From Methanobacteriota archaeon (GTDB lineage Archaea > Thermoplasmatota > DTKX01 > VGTL01), in NCBI GenBank assembly GCA_016874675.1, contig VGTL01000014.1, forward strand, positions 1 to 50,354: a stretch of DNA of 50,354 bases. The letters are read 5' to 3'. Positions 9,270-18,091 of this stretch are shown here, one piece after another (the stretch's first letter is position 1; every line of letters starts with the position of its first letter). The position numbers and the translations under genes are program-made. A model generated the notes under the pieces. That model was not told where the DNA came from, did not search any database, and saw only the letters and a list, made by a program, of their open reading frames with translations.

Positions 9270-11411
9270 ATGGCCCCGGACAAGGAGCCGACGCCGCTCG
9301 ACGAGATCCTCAGGAAGGCCTACGAGAGCGCCCCGCCGAAGCCAGCGGCGGCTTCGCCGCCGCCGCTCCAGCGATCGCCCCCGGCGGTGTCAAAGGCCGA
9401 CATGGCGCCGGGCGGCGGCAATGGACTGCTGCTTGGGCGCGACGGCTCCGGCCGGCCGGTGGAGCTGCCGCTTGCGATGCTCAAGCGCCACCTGGTCATT
9501 TTGGGCGCCTCCGGCTCCGGAAAGACCGTCCTGGGCAAGTGCGTCCTCGAGGAGGCGGCCCTCAGGGGCGTCCCATCGATAATAATCGATCCCCAGGGGG
9601 ACCTTGCCAGCCTGGCTGTCGGGGGCTCGCCGGACGAGCTGCTCGCCCGCGGCACCGAGCCGGCTCGCCTGCGCGAGTACCTCGAGAAGCTGGAGTTCCG
9701 CACCTTCACCCCCGCCTCGTCCAAGGGGATACCGCTGTCGGCCAACCCGCTCCAGCTCCCCCCGGCGGACCTGCCGGAGGAGGAGAGGATACGCTCGCTG
9801 GACCTCGCCTGCTCGAGCCTGGCCATCCTGCTGGGCTACGACGCCGGATCCGAGGAGGGCAAGGCCGTGAAGAGCCTGCTCTACGCGATCTTCGAGCACG
9901 CCTGGAGGGCGGGCCGGCCCTTCCGGGACTTCGACTCCCTGGCGTCGTTCGTTTTGGAGCTCCCGCCCGAGCTTTCGCAAAAGACCGCGGCGCTGGTCGC
10001 GGACAAGGACAAGGCCAAGCTCTCGCGCAACCTGCGCTTCATGAACGTCGGGATGAACCAGCTGCTCTTCACGTTCGGCGTGCCGGTGAGCGCCGAGCTC
10101 TTCCTGCGGCCGGCGGCCCCGGGGCGCACCCCCGTCAACATCATCTACCTCAACACCCTGGCCTCCGACGAGCACAAGCAGTTCTTCGTCACGATGATGG
10201 CGCGAGAGATCCACGACTGGATGCTGCGCCACCCGGCCGGCGGGCCGCAGCTTCTGCTCTACATCGACGAGGTCGGGCCCTACCTGCCCCCCAACCCCTA
10301 CATGCCCCCGGCCAAGGACATATTGCGCCTGCTGTTCAAGCAGGGCAGAAAGTACGGCGTGTCGTGCATGATGTGCACCCAGAACGTCGCCGACGTCGAC
10401 TACAAGGCGATGTCCCAGGCCGCCACCTGGGCGCTGGGGCGGATGATGACCGTCCAGGACATCGAGAAGGTCAAGCAGATAATCAAGGCCCTGAACGCCG
10501 CAGGCCCGGAGGAGATAGTCTCGGCGCTGCCGGGGCTCAAGGCCGGGGAGTTCGTGCTGCTTTGCCCGGACGTATTCCCTGCCGCGGTGCGCCTGCGGAG
10601 CCGCTGGCTCTACTCCAGGCACGAGACGCTGGAGGAGGAGAGGCTGCGCGAGACCATGTCCCAGGACGTGCTCGCCTACTTCGAGAGGCTGAGGGGCGGC
10701 GCGCCGCCGGAGGGGACTGCCCCTCCGCCCCGGATCGCGCCGGTGACCGGTCAGGCGCCCGCCCCGGCCGGGGCGCCGGCGCCCGGCGCGTCCGCCGGAG
10801 GGCGGCGGGTGCCTTTGGCCCTCGCGTCCTACAAGGGGACGATGCTCGTGTGCCGCCTGGAGTTCCCGCAGGTGACCGCCTCCGCCCTGGCCCGCAAGCT
10901 CACCGCCTCGGGCCTTCTGGAGAAGGTGTCCGTGGACAACGGCGAGCTGCGCTACCTGCCCCTCTGGCAGCTGCGGCTTGCCGTCGACCCGAGAAGGTAC
11001 ATGAACTCGTTCATGAGGATGCTCGCACGCGGGAAGGACGGCCCCGTCGAGGTGAAGGTCCACATCAACGGCATCAACGGGAAGCTTCTGGTCGTCCGGG
11101 ACCGGCTCGTCTTCGAGAACGTGGCCACCGAGGACCCGACGCGCATCGGGGACCTGGACGAGAGGGCGAGGATGGACGAGTACGCCCTGGACCCATTCAT
11201 GCCCGACCTCGTGGCGCCGCGATTGGACGCCAGGACCGCCTCGGCCATCGGCTTCAAGATGTTCGGGGTCACGGCCGACGAGGTCCGGCTGGTCGCCATC
11301 CCTGTGTGGGCCTTCAAGACGCGGGTCAAGGACCGGTGGACCGCCCACATGAAGTACATCGACGGCGTGATGGGCCTCGAGATCCCCGAGGACCCGTTCT
11401 CGGGCTACTGA
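9270..11411 (+). CDS. HerA/FtsK-superfamily ATPase with C-terminal extension
   Basis: 713 residues. A Pro/Ala-rich N-terminus (1-50) leads into a HerA-type ATPase core: Walker A GASGSGKT at 79-86, IIIDPQGDLASL, Walker B LLLYIDEVGPYLPP near 330, and a conserved CTQN segment near 370. A Pro/Ala linker (about 475-510) is followed by a C-terminal domain of about 200 residues that I do not recognise (from RRVPLALASYKGTMLV). HerA proteins are DNA-translocating hexamers usually paired with the nuclease NurA, but no nurA is visible here. It could therefore be a virus- or repair-related translocase or a related DUF87-type ATPase. Confidence 0.85.
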   Translation: MAPDKEPTPLDEILRKAYESAPPKPAAASPPPLQRSPPAVSKADMAPGGGNGLLLGRDGSGRPVELPLAMLKRHLVILGASGSGKTVLGKCVLEEAALRGVPSIIIDPQGDLASLAVGGSPDELLARGTEPARLREYLEKLEFRTFTPASSKGIPLSANPLQLPPADLPEEERIRSLDLACSSLAILLGYDAGSEEGKAVKSLLYAIFEHAWRAGRPFRDFDSLASFVLELPPELSQKTAALVADKDKAKLSRNLRFMNVGMNQLLFTFGVPVSAELFLRPAAPGRTPVNIIYLNTLASDEHKQFFVTMMAREIHDWMLRHPAGGPQLLLYIDEVGPYLPPNPYMPPAKDILRLLFKQGRKYGVSCMMCTQNVADVDYKAMSQAATWALGRMMTVQDIEKVKQIIKALNAAGPEEIVSALPGLKAGEFVLLCPDVFPAAVRLRSRWLYSRHETLEEERLRETMSQDVLAYFERLRGGAPPEGTAPPPRIAPVTGQAPAPAGAPAPGASAGGRRVPLALASYKGTMLVCRLEFPQVTASALARKLTASGLLEKVSVDNGELRYLPLWQLRLAVDPRRYMNSFMRMLARGKDGPVEVKVHINGINGKLLVVRDRLVFENVATEDPTRIGDLDERARMDEYALDPFMPDLVAPRLDARTASAIGFKMFGVTADEVRLVAIPVWAFKTRVKDRWTAHMKYIDGVMGLEIPEDPFSGY

Positions 11412-11432
11412 GGGGCGCCGCCCGGCGCGCTG

Positions 11433-13598
11433 TCACCGCCGGCGCCTTCCGGGCCGGAGGACCGCCGCGGCCCCGGCCGCGGCCGCCAGGGCCAGCACCG
11501 CCCCGAAGCCCGGCGTCTGCTCGGCCGGTCTGGGGGCCTCCTTCACGGTGACGCTGAGCTCGGCGGAGGTGTTCTTGGCGCCGGAGGTCGTGTAGGCCGT
11601 GACCTTGTACTTTATGACGGTCTTGGCCTTGAAGGGCCCTATCTGGAGCGTGTAGGTGCTGCCCTGCTTGTTCATCTTCTGGGCCTGGTGGGCGGTCCCG
11701 TCGTCGGTGTAGCTGAGCTCGACCCGGTCGATGCTGCCGCCGGAGACCGAGGCGGTGACGGTGATGATGTCTCGGGGCGTCGGGTCCGTAGGGGTGGCCT
11801 GCAGGGAGGTCACCCTGGGGGGCTCCTCGGGGAGCTGGACGTCCAGCGTCATGGAGCACTCGCTGTGCTTCGACGGGTCCCCCTTCGATGTCGCCCGCAC
11901 CGTCAGCGAGTAGCGCCCGGCCGCGGCCGAGGCCGGCACGGAGAGCTCCACGGCGACCGTGCCAGACCCGCCCGCGGGGAGCGCCAGGGAGAGGGGCTGG
12001 AGGCTCGCCCACCCGCTGGCGTCCCCCGTCTTGGATATCTCGAAGGTGTCCTCGGCGTCCCCGACATTGTTGACGGCGACCGACATCGAGGAGGTGCCGC
12101 CGGCGGTGAGAAGCCGCGTGAGCACCTTGGGCGTCACACCGACCCCAAAGGTCGCGCTGCTCGCGCCGGAGATGTCCACGATCGCCCGGGACGAGGCGGT
12201 CTTCGTCGGGTCTCCCCGGGAAGTGGCCGTCACCGAGAGCTCCACCGTGCCGGAGGGCTCTTCGGACGGGACCGACACGGTCAGGGTGACCGTTTCCTCG
12301 CCGCCGGGCGGCAGGGAGACCGAGCCCCGGCTGAGGTCGGCCCAGGATCTCCCAGCGCCCTGGATCGAAAGGTCGGCCGTGTCGGAAGTCGAGCCGGTGT
12401 TCCTGGCGCGTATCTGGAACAGGGCCGAGTCGCCGGCGTTCACCTGCCGGGTGTCCGAGGAGGGGCTGAGCGCGATGCCGTAGTAGAGCGTCTCCTGAAC
12501 GTTGATGCTCACGGCCGACTCGGCGTACCTTGCGGTGTCGGCGTGGGAGGTCCCCCGGACGCGGAGCTGGTAGCCGCCGGCCGAGGTGCCCTCGGGCACC
12601 GCGATGGACACCGTCACGACCGACTCCTCCCCGGGCGCGAGAGTGGAATGGGTCCTGTCCAGGGTGCCCCAGGAGGCCGCCGGTCCCGTCAGGGAGAGGT
12701 CGATGCGGTCGGTCGCGGTCCCGGTGTTCTTCGCTGTGACCTTCACGGAGGCGCTCCCCGGGGCCTGCATGGTCAGCGCCTGCTCCGGCGGGCTCAGGGA
12801 GACGCCGTAGGTGGCGGTGCCGCCGCCCAGCTGGAAGAGGGCGCTCTGGTGGACCGCCCTCACAGGCACGCCCAGGTCGGACTGGAGCACCACGACCGCG
12901 CCCATGTTGGCGAGGTTCCAGGCCGGCTCCAGCCGGAACGAGAAGTTGGCCGTGACGTTCTCGTTCGCGACGTAGCGCACGTTGGTCAGCGGGATCCTCC
13001 CCGCCTGCTTGCGGACGACATACTTGTGGAAGCTCACGTTGCTTGCGCCGGCGTGATGGACGCCGTCCTCGTAGAGGAAGCAGTAGGCCGCAAGGCCGTT
13101 GGTCAGGCCCAAAACGTTCTCGGTGAACCCGATGGTGGTGTTGACCGACCCGTTCAGGCCGTTCAGCGTGGCGGTGCCGGTTATCCCCGCCGAGGGAGTG
13201 GTGTTCATCTGGAGGGCGAAGGCGTCCCTGTAGGCCTGGTATGTCTGGCTCTCGTTGTTACCGGAGGCGGTCACGTCGCGGCCGTCCATCCTCGCCTCGG
13301 GGGTGTTCCTCACGCCGTAGTACAGGTAGCGCTCCTGCGACTCGGGGCAGGCCAGGGGATCGCCCGGGGGGAACCATTCCAGTATCGCAAGCCTCCCCCG
13401 GGAGTAATCCTGCGCAAGGCGCGCCGTGGCGTTCTCGTCGTCGGCGCAGTCCGTGTCGTTCACGCCGGTGAAAAGCTCGAAGAGCACGCAGCGCTGGACC
13501 ACCCTGCCGGAGGTTCCGCCCTCGGAAGCGTGCCCCGCCGGCACCAATGCGGAGGCCAGGAGCACCAGCACCGCCATCGCCGCCAGTTTCCTCGTCAT
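11433..13598 (-). CDS. secreted NEW3-repeat surface protein with PGF-CTERM anchor
   Basis: 721 residues. An N-terminal signal peptide (residues 1-25) precedes a domain of about 200 residues starting VLFELFTGVNDTDC, which resembles the thioredoxin-like Omp28 fold; the two cysteines are spaced unusually. About four beta-sandwich repeats of NEW3/CARDB type follow, each with a motif like APGEESVTVSI and GTSxxxRY, then a last Ig-like domain. The C-terminus TPGFGAVLALAAAAG plus an arginine tail matches the PGF-CTERM sorting signal processed by archaeosortase. Many NxS/T sites fit an S-layer-exposed glycoprotein. A TATA-like ACTTAATG near 13635 lies upstream. Confidence 0.85.
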   Translation of the reverse strand: MTRKLAAMAVLVLLASALVPAGHASEGGTSGRVVQRCVLFELFTGVNDTDCADDENATARLAQDYSRGRLAILEWFPPGDPLACPESQERYLYYGVRNTPEARMDGRDVTASGNNESQTYQAYRDAFALQMNTTPSAGITGTATLNGLNGSVNTTIGFTENVLGLTNGLAAYCFLYEDGVHHAGASNVSFHKYVVRKQAGRIPLTNVRYVANENVTANFSFRLEPAWNLANMGAVVVLQSDLGVPVRAVHQSALFQLGGGTATYGVSLSPPEQALTMQAPGSASVKVTAKNTGTATDRIDLSLTGPAASWGTLDRTHSTLAPGEESVVTVSIAVPEGTSAGGYQLRVRGTSHADTARYAESAVSINVQETLYYGIALSPSSDTRQVNAGDSALFQIRARNTGSTSDTADLSIQGAGRSWADLSRGSVSLPPGGEETVTLTVSVPSEEPSGTVELSVTATSRGDPTKTASSRAIVDISGASSATFGVGVTPKVLTRLLTAGGTSSMSVAVNNVGDAEDTFEISKTGDASGWASLQPLSLALPAGGSGTVAVELSVPASAAAGRYSLTVRATSKGDPSKHSECSMTLDVQLPEEPPRVTSLQATPTDPTPRDIITVTASVSGGSIDRVELSYTDDGTAHQAQKMNKQGSTYTLQIGPFKAKTVIKYKVTAYTTSGAKNTSAELSVTVKEAPRPAEQTPGFGAVLALAAAAGAAAVLRPGRRRR

Positions 13599-13747
13599 CG
13601 TATCCCCTGGGTGGTTATTCGTGGAGGGGCGACATTAAGTTTGTGGTAACCGGCGCCCGGGCCGGCCCTTGCGCCGGTAGAGTGCTTTTATATTGCGCGC
13701 CCGCAAGAGGGTTATACCTGCACGCGGATGGGGCGACGGGTGACACA

Positions 13748-14410
13748 GTGATAATCTCACGCGAGAGGCTCGCCTCCATGATAGACCACACACTGCTTGC
13801 GCCCGGGGCCGACCGCGGGGCCATAAAGAGGCTTTGCTCGGAGGCCGCCGCCCGCTCCATCGGGCACGTTTGCGTCAACCCCAGGTACGTCGCCGAGGCC
13901 GGCGGGCTGCTGCGCGGAAGCGGCGTGGGGGTGTGCTCGGTCGTGGGGTTCCCCCTGGGCGCCACGCTCACCGAGGTGAAGGCGCTGGAGGCCCGCCGGG
14001 TGGTGGAGCTGGGGGCGGACGAGGTGGACATGGTGCTCAACATCGGCGCCCTGCGCAACGGGGAGGACTTCCTGGTGCGCGAGGACATCGCCGCGGTGGT
14101 CTCGGCGGCGGGGGTCACCACCAAGGTCATCCTGGAGACCGGCCTGCTCTCTGACGACGAAAAGCGGCGGGGCTGCGCCGCGGCCGCGGACGCCGGCGCG
14201 CACTTCGTGAAGACCTCCACCGGTTTTGCGGGCGGCGGGGCCACATTGGAGGACGTGAGGCTCCTGAAGGCCGCGGTGGGCGACCGGCTAGGCGTCAAGG
14301 CCTCGGGGGGCATCCGCACCTGGGACGCCGCCCGGGAGTTCATCGAGGCGGGCGCCACCCGGCTGGGCACCAGCTCCGGCCCGGCGATACTGGACGGGTG
14401 GAGGCACTGA
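13748..14410 (+). CDS. deoC: deoxyribose-phosphate aldolase
   Basis: 220 residues, full family length. It converts 2-deoxyribose 5-phosphate to glyceraldehyde 3-phosphate and acetaldehyde. Family motifs are present: IDHTLLAP at the N-terminus, DEVDMVLNIGAL, the Schiff-base lysine in VKTSTGF (about K155), and VKASGGIRT, which supplies the second lysine. The start is GTG at 13748 preceded by GGGTGA; a TATA (TTTTATAT) near 13686-13693 fits a short leader. The frame is open further upstream but without homology. Convergent with the DHH gene at 14536, with a C-type heptad repeat between them. Confidence 0.95.
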   Translation: MIISRERLASMIDHTLLAPGADRGAIKRLCSEAAARSIGHVCVNPRYVAEAGGLLRGSGVGVCSVVGFPLGATLTEVKALEARRVVELGADEVDMVLNIGALRNGEDFLVREDIAAVVSAAGVTTKVILETGLLSDDEKRRGCAAAADAGAHFVKTSTGFAGGGATLEDVRLLKAAVGDRLGVKASGGIRTWDAAREFIEAGATRLGTSSGPAILDGWRH

Positions 14411-14413
14411 GAC

Positions 14414-14532
14414 CGGGTGCAGGGTGCCGGGGGCCGGGTGACGGGTGACGGCCGGGTGAGGGCTTTGAGATATCCTCCATCCGTCCCCGGCACCCGGCAC
14501 CCGGCACCCGGCACCCGGCACCCGGCACCCGG
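14414..14532. repeat. C-type heptad inverted repeat (R4)
   Basis: The left arm has GGGTGCA, GGGTGCC and GGGTGAC units. The right arm is six perfect GGCACCC heptads (14489-14530). The centre is GAGATATCCTCCATCC. It lies between the convergent stop codons of deoC and the DHH gene and almost fills the gap. Confidence 0.9.
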
Positions 14533-14535
14533 TTT

Positions 14536-15435
14536 TCAATCAATTATTTTCAACAAGTCCTCCACGCGGATGTGCTTCTCGACGTGGGCGCCGGAGGCCA
14601 TCTTGTGGCCCCCGCCGCCCAGCCACCGGGCCAGCTTGAGCACGTCGTAGCCCTTCTGCGTCCGGAACTCGACGCGGGTGGCGCCGGGCTGGCGGCTCAG
14701 GGTGATTATCACGTCGAACGGCGCCTCGGGGTGGGCGAGCAGGGACCGGTTGACCAGGTACACCGGCAGCCGGTCGGAGGAGTCCACCACGGCGACCTTG
14801 AGCTCCTTGACCTTGTGTATCTGCAAAAGCCCCCTTGCCCGGTCCTCCACCTTCTTCGCCCAGGCCCCGTACTCCTCGAGCAGCGGGTTGTACTCCTCCT
14901 TCAGGACCTCGGCCGGGCCGTTGGCGGCCAGTTTGCGGGCGAGCTCCTGCATGGACCGGGAAACGCTCTCCCAGTCGTCCCGGCCCTTGTTGGCGTCGAC
15001 GAGGTCCCGGAGGCGCTGGGCCTCGGGGGACTTGATCTGGTTGGTGTCTATCTCCTCCGCGACGCCCTCGAGGCCGCTGTCGAGCTTGAAGAACCTCGCG
15101 ACCAGCTGGGCGGCGCTGGGGGAGGTAGGGTCGTTCATGACCTCCAGCCGCTCGTGCGTGACCTCCGCCTGCTCCCAGGTGTGGTGGTCGACCCACACCG
15201 ATTTGTCGAACACCAGCCCGGCGATGAGCGCCTCCCGGGTGCCGGCCAGGTCGAACACGTACAGGAGCTCGTTCTCCTCGTCGTTCTCGTCGATGGCCGC
15301 GGCGATCGTGCTGAAAAGCCGCGTGGGAGAGGAGAACAGGACCTTCACCGGCGCGCCGGCCGGGATGGTCTTCAGGAAGACGGCCAGGCTGAGCAGGCCG
15401 TCCGAATCCGTGTGGGTGATGACGCACTGGACCAT
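14536..15435 (-). CDS. DHH-family phosphoesterase
   Basis: 299 residues with the DHH/DHHA1 architecture: THTDSDGLLS (metal-binding motif I), a VFDLAG segment, VWVDHHTW (DHH motif III) and a C-terminal GGGGHKMASGAHV (DHHA1). Such proteins hydrolyse phosphodiesters (nanoRNA, pAp, cyclic dinucleotides); the specific substrate is not clear. The start is decided by a TATA box at 15458-15464, which is 26 nt from the ATG at 15435 and therefore leaderless. An upstream in-frame GTG at 15453 would lie only 8 nt from that box. Confidence 0.88.
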   Translation of the reverse strand: MVQCVITHTDSDGLLSLAVFLKTIPAGAPVKVLFSSPTRLFSTIAAAIDENDEENELLYVFDLAGTREALIAGLVFDKSVWVDHHTWEQAEVTHERLEVMNDPTSPSAAQLVARFFKLDSGLEGVAEEIDTNQIKSPEAQRLRDLVDANKGRDDWESVSRSMQELARKLAANGPAEVLKEEYNPLLEEYGAWAKKVEDRARGLLQIHKVKELKVAVVDSSDRLPVYLVNRSLLAHPEAPFDVIITLSRQPGATRVEFRTQKGYDVLKLARWLGGGGHKMASGAHVEKHIRVEDLLKIID

Positions 15436-15457
15436 CGGGATGGGATAGACCACTGGG

Positions 15458-15464
15458 TATAAAA
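15458..15464 (-). promoter_or_regulatory. TATA box for the DHH gene
   Basis: TTTTATA on the minus strand, centred 26 nt upstream of the ATG at 15435. This decides the start in favour of the internal ATG and predicts a leaderless mRNA. Confidence 0.65.
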
Positions 15465-15537
15465 CCGTTATTCGCGCCCTGCGATAGGCTAATAAGCACC
15501 GACCCTGTTAACAGCCCCCCGTCGGGGGAACGGCACC

Positions 15538-15789
15538 ATGACGCTCAAGGAAGTGCTCGGGTCGGTAAAGGACAGGCAGATAATAGTCATCATGAAGGAC
15601 GGGCGGGGTTTCAGGGGCCGGCTGCTCCGCTTCGACGACGAGACCATCGTGCTCCGGGATGTGTTCGAGACCCTCAACCAGGAAGTGGACGAGAAGGGCT
15701 ACATGTTCTGGAGGAGGGTGCTCCACTCCTATCTCGTGATCAACACCCAGCATGTCATCCGGGTGTGGCCCTGGGACATCCCTGCCTGA
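15538..15789 (+). CDS. Lsm/Sm-like RNA-binding protein
   Basis: 83 residues with an Sm fold. The Sm1 motif is visible in VKDRQIIVIMKDGRGFRGRL then LRFDDETIVLRDV. The Sm2 region is diverged: it reads SYLVINTQHVIRV, with no clear RG dipeptide. The sequence starts MTLKEVLGSVKD and is divergent from the DHH gene. Archaeal Lsm rings bind U-rich RNA and participate in RNA metabolism. A short in-frame C-terminus ends WPWDIPA, and a G-rich heptad array begins right after the stop codon. Confidence 0.85.
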   Translation: MTLKEVLGSVKDRQIIVIMKDGRGFRGRLLRFDDETIVLRDVFETLNQEVDEKGYMFWRRVLHSYLVINTQHVIRVWPWDIPA

Positions 15790-15790
15790 A

Positions 15791-15855
15791 GGCGAGGGGC
15801 AAGGGGCAAGGGGCACGCGCGGGGTGCAGGGTGCGGGGTGCGGGGTGCAAGGGGT
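15791..15855 (+). repeat. C-type heptad array, G-rich arm only (R5)
   Basis: Consecutive GGGGCAA and GGGGTGC/AGGGTGC units with at least eight tracts of three or more G. It starts 2 nt after the Lsm stop codon and ends 12 nt before the aspS ATG, in the sense orientation for both, so it could influence both lsm mRNA ends and aspS translation. Confidence 0.85.
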
Positions 15856-15866
15856 TTGAAGAGGGC

Positions 15867-17174
15867 ATGCAGGACTGGCTGAGGGAGAGGGTGTACAGCG
15901 GCCGCCTGGACGAGCGGCTTGCCGGCAAGGACGTGGTGGTCGCCGGGTGGGTCCAGGAGATACGGAACCTCGGTGGCATAGCGTTCATACAGCTGCGTGA
16001 TCGCGAGGGGACGGTGCAGCTCACCGCCCTCAAGAGGGAGAATCGCGAGCTCTTCAAGGCGCTTACGACGTTGAACAGGGAGAGCGTGGTCGCGGTTCGA
16101 GGGCTGGTCCAGCCCAACAAGGAGGCCCCCGGGGGTCTGGAGGTGCTGCCCGGGGAGCTCGACGTGCTCAGCCCGGCCGCGGCCCCGCTCCCGATGGGCG
16201 TGGTGGACAAGGTCGGGGTCGAGCTGGACACCCGCCTCAACGCCCGGTTCATCGACCTGCGCCGGCCGGGGAGCGCCGCGGTGTTCCGCATCCGCTCGTC
16301 GGCCCTGAGGGGCATCCGCTCCCAGTTCGAGCAGGAGGGCTTCGTCGAGGTGCACACGCCCAAGATAGTGGCCACCGCCACCGAGGGCGGGACGGCCCTC
16401 TTCCCGGTCCAGTACTTCGAGCACAGGGCGTTCCTCAACCAGTCGCCCCAGCTCTTCAAGCAGATGCTCATGGCCACCGGCTTCGACCGCGTCTACGAGA
16501 TAGGCCCGGCCTTCCGGGCGGAGCTCCACGACACCGTGCGCCACCTCAACGAGTTCACCTCCATCGACATCGAGATGGCCTTCTCCGACGAGGAGGGGGC
16601 GATGGGCGTGCTGGAGCGCTGCCTCCAGAGCGCGGTGAAGCGCGTCATCGAGGAGAGGCCCCGGGAGCTCGGAGCGCTCGGGCTGACGCTCGAGGTGCCT
16701 TCGCTTCCGTTTCCGAGGCTGACCTACACGAAGTGCATTGAGCTTGCGAACTCCAAGGGGATAGACGTTGAGTGGGGCGCCGACCTCGAGATGGACGCCA
16801 CCAAGGCCGTGGCCGAGGAGACGGAGGGCTTCTACTTCATCACGCGCTGGCCCACCGCGATAAAACCATTCTACGCCCACCCGTTCGAGGACAAACCCCG
16901 GGAGTCGCGCTCGTTCGACCTGATGTTCGGCGAGAAGGAGATAACCTCCGGCGCCCAGCGCGTCCACGAGCCGGACCTTCTCGTCCAGCGGCTCCGGGAC
17001 CAGGGCCTGGACCCCGGGAGCTTCGATTTCTACCTCCAGGCCTTCCGCTTCGGCATGCCCCCCCACGCCGGCTGGGGCCTGGGCGCCGAGCGCACGGTGA
17101 TGATCCTCACCGGCCGGGACAACGTGCGCGATTGCGTGCTCTTCCCGCGCGATAGACGAAGATTGTCCCCTTGA
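15867..17174 (+). CDS. aspS: aspartyl-tRNA synthetase (archaeal type)
   Basis: 435 residues, the usual length for the archaeal/eukaryal class (no bacterial insertion domain). An N-terminal OB-fold anticodon-binding domain (about 20-105, VAGWVQEIRNLGG) precedes the class II core. Motif 2 is GPAFRAELHDTVRHLNEFTS, PTAIKPFYAHP follows, and motif 3 is GWGLGAERTVMILTGRDN. It charges tRNA-Asp and, in many archaea lacking AsnRS, also tRNA-Asn; which applies here is unknown. The start ATG at 15867 follows the heptad array closely; the frame is open upstream only through the repeat. Downstream lies a B-type repeat. Confidence 0.96.
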   Translation: MQDWLRERVYSGRLDERLAGKDVVVAGWVQEIRNLGGIAFIQLRDREGTVQLTALKRENRELFKALTTLNRESVVAVRGLVQPNKEAPGGLEVLPGELDVLSPAAAPLPMGVVDKVGVELDTRLNARFIDLRRPGSAAVFRIRSSALRGIRSQFEQEGFVEVHTPKIVATATEGGTALFPVQYFEHRAFLNQSPQLFKQMLMATGFDRVYEIGPAFRAELHDTVRHLNEFTSIDIEMAFSDEEGAMGVLERCLQSAVKRVIEERPRELGALGLTLEVPSLPFPRLTYTKCIELANSKGIDVEWGADLEMDATKAVAEETEGFYFITRWPTAIKPFYAHPFEDKPRESRSFDLMFGEKEITSGAQRVHEPDLLVQRLRDQGLDPGSFDFYLQAFRFGMPPHAGWGLGAERTVMILTGRDNVRDCVLFPRDRRRLSP

Positions 17175-17182
17175 TGCCCTAA

Positions 17183-17356
17183 AGGGCGCAAGGCGCAGGG
17201 CGCAGGGCGCGAGGCTTGAGGCGCAAGGGTCAAGGGGGGACCATGGGTGATCATTTGGCGTTTGCGCTCCACTCCCCGCGGCCCTGTCCCTTGTCCCCTG
17301 CGCCTTCCACCTTGCGCCCTCGCCCCCTGCGCCTTGCGCCTCGCGCCTTGCGCCTT
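17183..17356. repeat. B-type heptad inverted repeat (R6)
   Basis: The left arm is GGCGCAA/GGCGCAG heptads, the right arm TTGCGCC/CTGCGCC heptads, with about 70 bp of unrelated sequence between them (including ACCATGGGTGATC). It starts 8 nt after the aspS stop codon and fills most of the 239-bp gap before the GXGXG gene. No gene is seen inside it. Confidence 0.85.
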
Positions 17357-17413
17357 CCCATTCCCACCCGCAATGTATTAATCGGCCGGAACGGATATCC
17401 AGTGCGATAGGGA

Positions 17414-18091
17414 ATGGCCGAACCGAAGCTCTCCAGGACCGAGGACATCAACCGCGCCATACGCAAGATGGTCGACCTGGGCGGGACGGCCCCGGTCTCG
17501 GGGCTCAAGGGCCACGACTGCATCGCGGTCGGGCTGCCCGCCGGGGCGGTCGTCCAGGTGACGGGCAGCGCCGGGGACTTCTTCGCCGCGCTCAACAACG
17601 GAGGCGCCGTTTCGCTCACCGGCGACTCCGGCCGGTTCGCCGGGGACCTGATGACCGCCGGGGAGCTCGTGCTCAACGGCGACTCGAGCGGAGGCGTGGG
17701 CCAGTACATGCGCGGCGGGACGATAATGGTCAAGGGCGACTGCAAGGGCCCCGCGGGCCAGCTCATGAAGGGCGGGACCCTCGTCATCGACGGCAACGCC
17801 GGCCGCGAGGTCGGCAAGTACATGATGGGCGGCGAGATAATCGTCAACGGCTCCGTGGGGGAGCACGCCGGGGAGAACATGATGGGAGGGGTCATATTCG
17901 TCAAGGAGGAGGTGAGGTCCCCGGGCCTCAACGCCCGGCTCTCCAGGCCCGGCTCCGACGACCTGGAGCGGCTCAGGTACCTCAACAAGCAGTACCGCTT
18001 CAGGGGCATCACCGACGAGGAGGTCTTCCAGGATTTCCAAAAGATCTCGCCCGAGTCGCCCCGGCCCCTGATAGGGGAGGCGCCGAAATGA
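17414..18091 (+). CDS. GXGXG (glutamate synthase alpha C-terminal-like) protein
   Basis: 225 residues forming the right-handed beta-helix of glutamate synthase's C-terminal domain, here as a free-standing protein. Repeated motifs include GDFFAALNNGGAVSLTGDSG, GQYMRGGTIMVKG, GQLMKGGTLVIDG and GKYMMGGEIIVNG. The N-terminus and last 60 residues are not typical of the domain. It overlaps the next gene by 4 nt (ATGA), so the two are co-translated. Stand-alone GXGXG proteins occur in archaeal GltB-type and GlxC-type complexes; no small GltD subunit or glutaminase domain is present here. The substrate is therefore uncertain. Confidence 0.85.
   Translation: MAEPKLSRTEDINRAIRKMVDLGGTAPVSGLKGHDCIAVGLPAGAVVQVTGSAGDFFAALNNGGAVSLTGDSGRFAGDLMTAGELVLNGDSSGGVGQYMRGGTIMVKGDCKGPAGQLMKGGTLVIDGNAGREVGKYMMGGEIIVNGSVGEHAGENMMGGVIFVKEEVRSPGLNARLSRPGSDDLERLRYLNKQYRFRGITDEEVFQDFQKISPESPRPLIGEAPK

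Noticed and set aside
9390-11348. A 652-codon minus-strand frame opposite the HerA-like gene
   Set aside because: Shadow of codon bias; no domains, and the plus strand has Walker motifs and a TATA box.
14489-14530. Six GGCACCC units considered as a CRISPR array
   Set aside because: Units are contiguous heptads without spacers, and no cas genes are present.
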